Below, piece after piece: positions 6,904-10,400 of a stretch of DNA of 10,400 nucleotides. Under the pieces are notes generated by a model. That model was not told where the DNA came from and searched no databases. It saw only the letters and a program-made list of their open reading frames with translations. Each line of letters opens with the position of its first letter. Within the stretch, counting starts at the first letter, position 1. The stretch is from Nitrospinae bacterium CG11_big_fil_rev_8_21_14_0_20_56_8 (lineage in GTDB: Bacteria; Nitrospinota; Nitrospinia; Nitrospinales; VA-1): NCBI GenBank assembly GCA_002796165.1, contig PCWF01000035.1, positions 3,758 to 14,157 of the forward strand, written 5' to 3'. The position numbers and the translations under genes are program-made.

Positions 6904-8592
6904 TTACTTCTGAAACAAATCGCGGGGGAGGAGGATCTGGAAATATCCGACGTATTCGTCGAACAGGTAGTTGTCGGCGATGAAGCGGAAAACGATGGGG
7001 GCGTAATTGTAGAACCGGCGTTCTTCCTTGCCGTCGATGGGGATGTCGATGTAGATGATGAGTTTGGGTTTGTTGGCCTGTAACTTTTCGACCACCCGCT
7101 TCTGTTCGGCCTCGTCCAGCATGCCGGGGAGGATCCAGTCATAGGGCGTCGGATTGACGCGGTCGGTGAGAAAGTAAAAAATCGGGTTCAGCGGCAGGAC
7201 GAAAATGGAATCTCCAGGCTCGGTGTAGGTCTCGATCCGGTCCACCACGCCCTTGATCCACCTGGCCTCGCCGGGGTCCGTATAGACCTTCATACGGTCC
7301 AGGTCGAGGAGGGCCGTCTCCTGCCGGAGCGCGCCGATGGAGCCCGCGTAGAATCCATGATGGGTGTTCATCTCCAGTAGGTACAGGAAAGGAATCAGCG
7401 TGACCGCTATATTGAGTCCGACCCGTTTCATCCGGGTTGTCTCCCCCGCCTGGAACCCGGGCAGGGCAAGGGCGCGGACGCGCAGGCGGTCCAACAGGAA
7501 GCAGAGCAGGATATAGGCCGGGGGCAGGGTGCGGAGCAGATTGTCGAATCCGGCCCGCCAGATGACCAGGCCGAACGCGGCCACCCCGAACGCCAGCACG
7601 ATCAGCGCCTGCAGGTCGGTCCAATTCAAGTCCCGCCGCCGCGCCGTGACGCGGTACGCCAGCATGAATCCCACCGCCGCATAAATGGCGGGCGGGAGGT
7701 AGAACAGGATCCGCTCGAATAGTTTGTGCCCGCCCAGCTTGGCCCAGAGGTCGAAGAAGGGAAAGACCTGCGGAAACGGATTGCCCCACAGGCGGTAAGC
7801 CTCGACCACCTGCTGGACTCCCTTTTCATAAAGATTGATGTTCTGAATGTGGAGAACGAGCCCCGCCGCCACCAGCGCCATGAAGCCCCCGCCCCCCCAC
7901 AGCACCGGCCGGGAAAACCGGAATCCCGCCGCCCTCGCGCTCCCCGCCATGCCGCCGAGAAATTCATTCCTCCATGACGGAACGAACAACACGAATAGCA
8001 ACACGGGAATTGCGATCACCGTGGAAAACAGGGCGACCTCGAATTTGAAATATCCGCTGATCAGGATGGAGCCGATCAGGATGAGGAGGTAGGCCGGGCG
8101 CCGCTTCTCCACCAGGTGCAGGAGGCAGAACAGGTTGGCCACGCAGAAGATGAGGTAAAACCGGTTGTAATACATGGAGGGGACGGAGAAGGCGCACAGC
8201 GCCGCGAGCAGGGCCGGGCCGGGCGACATCAGTTTGCGCGCCGCCGCGTACACGAGGAGCACCATCCCCGGCGTGAGCACCAGCACGCCGAGGCGCAGGC
8301 TCTGCACGTCGATTCCGAACCACTTGAAAAACAGCGCGCCATACAGGTAACGTCCGGGCAGATAGCCGATGGGATTGAAATCGCTCCCTGCCCGTTCCCC
8401 CCTCAGCGTCCGCAGGGTGCCGTTGGCGAAGCCTCCCTCGTCCCAGATGTTGAAGCCGTAGCGGGAAAACGAGTGGTAGTAAATCCCCATGAGCAGATAA
8501 AGACCGGCGATAGCCAGAACCGTCAGCCATTTGCGTCCGGCAAGTCCGGCGAAGGGCGAGGGACGGGAATCTGAGGGAGGAGGTGCGGTCAT
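6904..8592 (-). CDS. Polytopic GT-C type glycosyltransferase (ArnT/PMT-like family)
   Basis: A 562-residue inner-membrane protein. The first membrane helix (about 22-40) is followed by a periplasmic loop containing NIWDEGG (48-54). Its Asp-Glu pair (D51, E52) matches the acidic motif that GT-C enzymes use to bind a metal or the acceptor. Roughly nine to eleven further hydrophobic helices follow, for example about 100-118, 126-140, 144-160, 167-182, 185-204, 230-248, 297-313, 328-346, 357-368 and 391-406. A C-terminal soluble part follows, about 430-562. Such enzymes move a sugar from a polyprenyl-phosphate carrier to lipid, protein or polysaccharide. Donor and acceptor are not readable here. 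The ATG overlaps the nagZ stop codon as ATGA and has no clear Shine-Dalgarno of its own, so it is probably translated by re-initiation after nagZ. Homology is to the fold and motif rather than to a named enzyme. Confidence 0.75.
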   Translation of the reverse strand: MTAPPPSDSRPSPFAGLAGRKWLTVLAIAGLYLLMGIYYHSFSRYGFNIWDEGGFANGTLRTLRGERAGSDFNPIGYLPGRYLYGALFFKWFGIDVQSLRLGVLVLTPGMVLLVYAAARKLMSPGPALLAALCAFSVPSMYYNRFYLIFCVANLFCLLHLVEKRRPAYLLILIGSILISGYFKFEVALFSTVIAIPVLLFVLFVPSWRNEFLGGMAGSARAAGFRFSRPVLWGGGGFMALVAAGLVLHIQNINLYEKGVQQVVEAYRLWGNPFPQVFPFFDLWAKLGGHKLFERILFYLPPAIYAAVGFMLAYRVTARRRDLNWTDLQALIVLAFGVAAFGLVIWRAGFDNLLRTLPPAYILLCFLLDRLRVRALALPGFQAGETTRMKRVGLNIAVTLIPFLYLLEMNTHHGFYAGSIGALRQETALLDLDRMKVYTDPGEARWIKGVVDRIETYTEPGDSIFVLPLNPIFYFLTDRVNPTPYDWILPGMLDEAEQKRVVEKLQANKPKLIIYIDIPIDGKEERRFYNYAPIVFRFIADNYLFDEYVGYFQILLPRDLFQK

Positions 8593-9680
8593 ACCATGTA
8601 GGCTTGCATTTTTCGTGCGAGGGTCTGGTGGGTTTCGCGCAACGCGGCCAGACGCCCGGGATCTGTTTCCCGTTTGGGAATTCCCGCCTTGACCCGGAGG
8701 ATGCGTTCCACCGCCTGTTGTGCGAGCGAACGATCGAGCGATCCGTCTTCCAACCGGCGCACCATCCCGTCGTGGAAGCGGAGGATTTTTTCGTTATCGT
8801 GGCAGATCAGAAACAGGTCGATCCCGGCCGCAAGCCCCATCGGCCCGACCGAGTCGAAGGGGAAGTGGTCGGCGATGGCCTTCATTTCCAGATCGTCCGA
8901 AATGACGATCCCGTTGAAGCCCATGCGCTCCCGCAAAATGCCCTGGAGTATGGGGCGGGAAAACGTGGCGGGAAATTTCGAGTCCCACGCCGGGTAGTTC
9001 ACGTGGGCGGGCATGATGATTTCCAATCCGTGCCGAATCCCTTCCTGGAACGGCGGAAGCTCGATCCGCCCCAGCGAATCCGCATCCCGGCCCACCGTGG
9101 GCAGGTCGAGATGGGAATCGACCGACGTGTCCCCATGACCGGGGAAATGTTTGCCGACCGGGGCCACACCGGCATCGCGCAGGCCCTCGATCACGGCGCC
9201 GCCGAGACGGGCGGTCCAATCGGGATCTTCGCTGATGGCGCGCGCGCCGATGATGGGATTCAACGGATTGGAGTTGACGTCCAGGACGGGCGCGTAGACC
9301 ACGTTGACCCCGACGGCGGCCATTTCTTCCCCCAGCGCCTTGCCGAACGCCCGGGCCAGTTCTTCCGAGCGGGCCCGCCCCAGGCAACATTGCGACGGGA
9401 ACGCCGTGAACGGCGATTTGAGGCGTGAGACCCGGCCTCCCTCCTGGTCGACCGAGACGAACACCGGGCCCGGCGCCCCGGCGGCGCACGCCAGGGACTG
9501 GATCTCCCCGGTCAACTGCGCCAACTGATCCGGATTTTGAAAATTGCGCTCGAACAGAATGAGACCCCCGATTTCCCGCTCCGCGACCAGATGCTCCAGG
9601 CGGGCGTTGAGCGAGGTTCCTTCGAATCCGGCCACCATCATCTGACCGATTATCGATTTGGGGGTGAGGGGGACGGCCAA
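8589..9680 (-). CDS. nagZ: Beta-N-acetylhexosaminidase NagZ (glycoside hydrolase family 3)
   Basis: Removes N-acetylglucosamine from GlcNAc-anhydromuramyl peptides in the cytosol during peptidoglycan recycling. The 363-residue length is that of single-domain Gram-negative NagZ. Motifs: VSVDQEGGRVSRL (75-87) in the substrate site; KHFPGHGDTSVDSH (177-190), which carries the family's unusual D188/H190 acid-base dyad; MPAHV (223-227); and ISDDLEM (260-266), with D262 as the expected nucleophile. No signal peptide is present, which fits a cytosolic enzyme. The start is TTG at 9680: GGAGAG (complement of 9688-9693) lies 7 bases before it, and the first in-frame ATG codons (residues 14-15) fall inside the conserved IGQMMVAGF segment. 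It leads an operon with the overlapping glycosyltransferase gene and is divergent from a ketoacyl synthase gene. Confidence 0.95.
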   Translation of the reverse strand: MAVPLTPKSIIGQMMVAGFEGTSLNARLEHLVAEREIGGLILFERNFQNPDQLAQLTGEIQSLACAAGAPGPVFVSVDQEGGRVSRLKSPFTAFPSQCCLGRARSEELARAFGKALGEEMAAVGVNVVYAPVLDVNSNPLNPIIGARAISEDPDWTARLGGAVIEGLRDAGVAPVGKHFPGHGDTSVDSHLDLPTVGRDADSLGRIELPPFQEGIRHGLEIIMPAHVNYPAWDSKFPATFSRPILQGILRERMGFNGIVISDDLEMKAIADHFPFDSVGPMGLAAGIDLFLICHDNEKILRFHDGMVRRLEDGSLDRSLAQQAVERILRVKAGIPKRETDPGRLAALRETHQTLARKMQAYMV

Positions 9681-9750
9681 AGGAATACTCTCCGAAGCAG
9701 ATTATCGATGGGTGAGGAGGGAAAAGCGGGATTTTCGAAAGGGAATCTCC

Positions 9751-9794
9751 GGGACCACCGGTGCATCCAAACCGCGGTCCCTCTCCCCGCGGGG
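9751..9794. repeat. Cluster of GC-rich palindromes in the nagZ / ketoacyl synthase gap
   Basis: GGGACC (9751-9756) and GGTCCC (9776-9781) are 6-base inverted arms. CACCGGTG (9756-9763) and ACCGCGGT (9771-9778) are perfect 8-base palindromes, and CCCCGCGGGG (9785-9794) is a perfect 10-base palindrome. GC-rich sequence makes such matches easier by chance. They lie in the leader region of nagZ and could be regulatory, but no promoter boxes can be assigned around them. Confidence 0.3.
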
Positions 9795-9851
9795 TTCACA
9801 AAGGGGCCAGGAACAGGGAAAAAATTAGAGGTTCCGTCCATACAAAGACGG

Positions 9852-9857
9852 TATGAT
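9852..9857 (+). promoter_or_regulatory. Possible -10 box (TATGAT) for the ketoacyl synthase gene
   Basis: TATGAT matches five of six -10 bases, but no recognisable -35 lies 16-18 bases upstream. If used, the leader would be about 90 bases and would contain the hairpin at 9874-9889 and all three palindromes before the start codon. Confidence 0.25.
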
Positions 9858-9873
9858 GGTAGGGAACCCCCTT

Positions 9874-9889
9874 GAGGCATCGTTGCCTC
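9874..9889 (+). repeat. Perfect stem-loop GAGGCA-TCGT-TGCCTC
   Basis: The arms GAGGCA (9874-9879) and TGCCTC (9884-9889) pair perfectly around a 4-base loop. No T-run follows on either strand, so it is not a normal terminator. It lies 61 bases ahead of the ketoacyl synthase ATG and might be a leader hairpin or a protein site. Confidence 0.4.
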
Positions 9890-9901
9890 GTCGAACAGGG
9901 C

Positions 9902-9945
9902 TATGTTAACATAACTTTCCGTACGGAAAAATCAGGATTCGAATC
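9902..9945. promoter_or_regulatory. Three consecutive perfect palindromes before the ketoacyl synthase start, probable operators
   Basis: TATGTTAACATA (9902-9913, 12 bases), TTTCCGTACGGAAA (9916-9929, 14 bases) and GATTCGAATC (9936-9945, 10 bases) are each perfect palindromes. They end five bases before the ATG. Their centres are 15 and 18 bases apart. The three sequences differ, so they would suit up to three dimeric regulators or one with loose specificity. Position over the translation start region suggests repression. I do not recognise any as a known FadR, FabR, PsrA or FapR consensus. Confidence 0.5.
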
Positions 9946-9950
9946 AGTAA

Positions 9951-10400
9951 ATGGTACCACGCAAGGTAGTTCTTACCGGATTTGGGGTTGTCAGCCCCAA
10001 CGGCATGGGAAAAGACGAATTTTGGCGCAACACCTGCGAAGGGGTCAGCGGGATCGGCCGGATCTCCAGTTTCGATCCCTCGCACTTGTCGTGCCAGATC
10101 GCCGGTGAAGTCACCCCGTTCGATCCCGAGGATCTCTATCCCCGGCATGACCTGAAAAAACTTCCGCGCGCGGTGCCGCTGGCGGTGGCCGCCACGCGCG
10201 AGGCTCTCGACGACGCGGGAATCGCCGTCAAGTCGTTCGGCGATGAGGAGCGCGAAGGGTTCGGGGTGCTCGTGGGGAGCGGCGGAGCCGGGTTCGACTT
10301 CTCCGAAAAACAGTTCGAGATTTACTTTTCCGGCAAGACCCACAAGGTCAGCCCCTACGCCATTTCCAACTCGCTGGTCGGCATGTTGTCCAGCGAGATT
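9951..10400 (+). CDS. Beta-ketoacyl-ACP synthase, FabF-like, N-terminal part (runs off the window)
   Basis: Only the first 150 codons are present and the reading frame is open at the right edge. The start RKVVLTGFGVVSPNG (4-18) and DEFWRNTCEGVSGIGRISSF (22-41) are the standard opening of KAS II (FabF) condensing enzymes, followed by AVAATREALDDAGI (79-92) and VGSGGAG (107-113). These enzymes elongate acyl chains on acyl carrier protein. The catalytic Cys-His-His triad lies beyond the window. Segments that are strongly conserved in housekeeping FabF look different here (LKKLPRAVP, YAISNSLVGMLSSEI), so it may be a secondary or pathway-specific synthase. A TAA directly before the ATG at 9951 rules out an upstream extension. 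The Shine-Dalgarno is poor (AGGA, 13 bases away). Confidence 0.88.
   Translation, partial: MVPRKVVLTGFGVVSPNGMGKDEFWRNTCEGVSGIGRISSFDPSHLSCQIAGEVTPFDPEDLYPRHDLKKLPRAVPLAVAATREALDDAGIAVKSFGDEEREGFGVLVGSGGAGFDFSEKQFEIYFSGKTHKVSPYAISNSLVGMLSSEI

Noticed and set aside
8589..8592. Possible frameshift or gene fusion between nagZ and the glycosyltransferase
   Set aside because: Both proteins are full length with proper ends, and the 4-base ATGA overlap is ordinary translational coupling.

Overview
The window reads as a piece of a chromosome from a free-living, motile, Gram-negative bacterium of moderately high GC content. A chemoreceptor carrying an oxygen-binding hemerythrin domain suggests a microaerobic or redox-gradient lifestyle. 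A cytosolic NagZ suggests peptidoglycan recycling. The dispersed 'TGTCATTCCGAGGA' repeats are of a type I recall from Desulfobacterota, Nitrospinota and similar environmental phyla. The phylum cannot be fixed from the sequence alone.

Layout from left to right. (1) 77-3244, minus: a 1055-residue methyl-accepting chemotaxis protein with a large periplasmic sensor, HAMP, PAS, signalling domain and a complete C-terminal bacteriohemerythrin domain. (2) 3485-4447, minus: a DUF523-DUF1722 protein resembling the tRNA 4-thiouridine desulfidase RudS. (3) 4661-6220, minus: a PLP-dependent group II decarboxylase of the glutamate / cysteine-sulfinate / aspartate decarboxylase type. (4) 6336-6647, plus: a small acidic protein with a weak helix-turn-helix-like segment, transcribed divergently from the decarboxylase. 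(5) 8589-9680 then 6904-8592, minus: nagZ followed by a polytopic GT-C type glycosyltransferase, joined by a 4-base ATGA stop/start overlap and so almost certainly one operon. (6) 9951 to the right edge, plus: the first 150 codons of a beta-ketoacyl-ACP synthase, divergent from nagZ.

The gaps between genes hold most of the unusual structure. Three of them carry copies of a dispersed repeat whose ends read TGTCATTCCGAGGA. The copy at 4523-4625 looks complete, with inverted ends and a strong internal palindrome. The gap before the ketoacyl synthase holds three perfect palindromes of 12, 14 and 10 bases packed into the 49 bases before its start codon, which looks like an operator array.

I see no phage, CRISPR, IS transposase, rRNA or tRNA. 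Nothing here amounts to a clear new multi-gene system. The strongest leads are the palindrome cluster, the decarboxylase with its small divergent neighbour, and the hemerythrin chemoreceptor.
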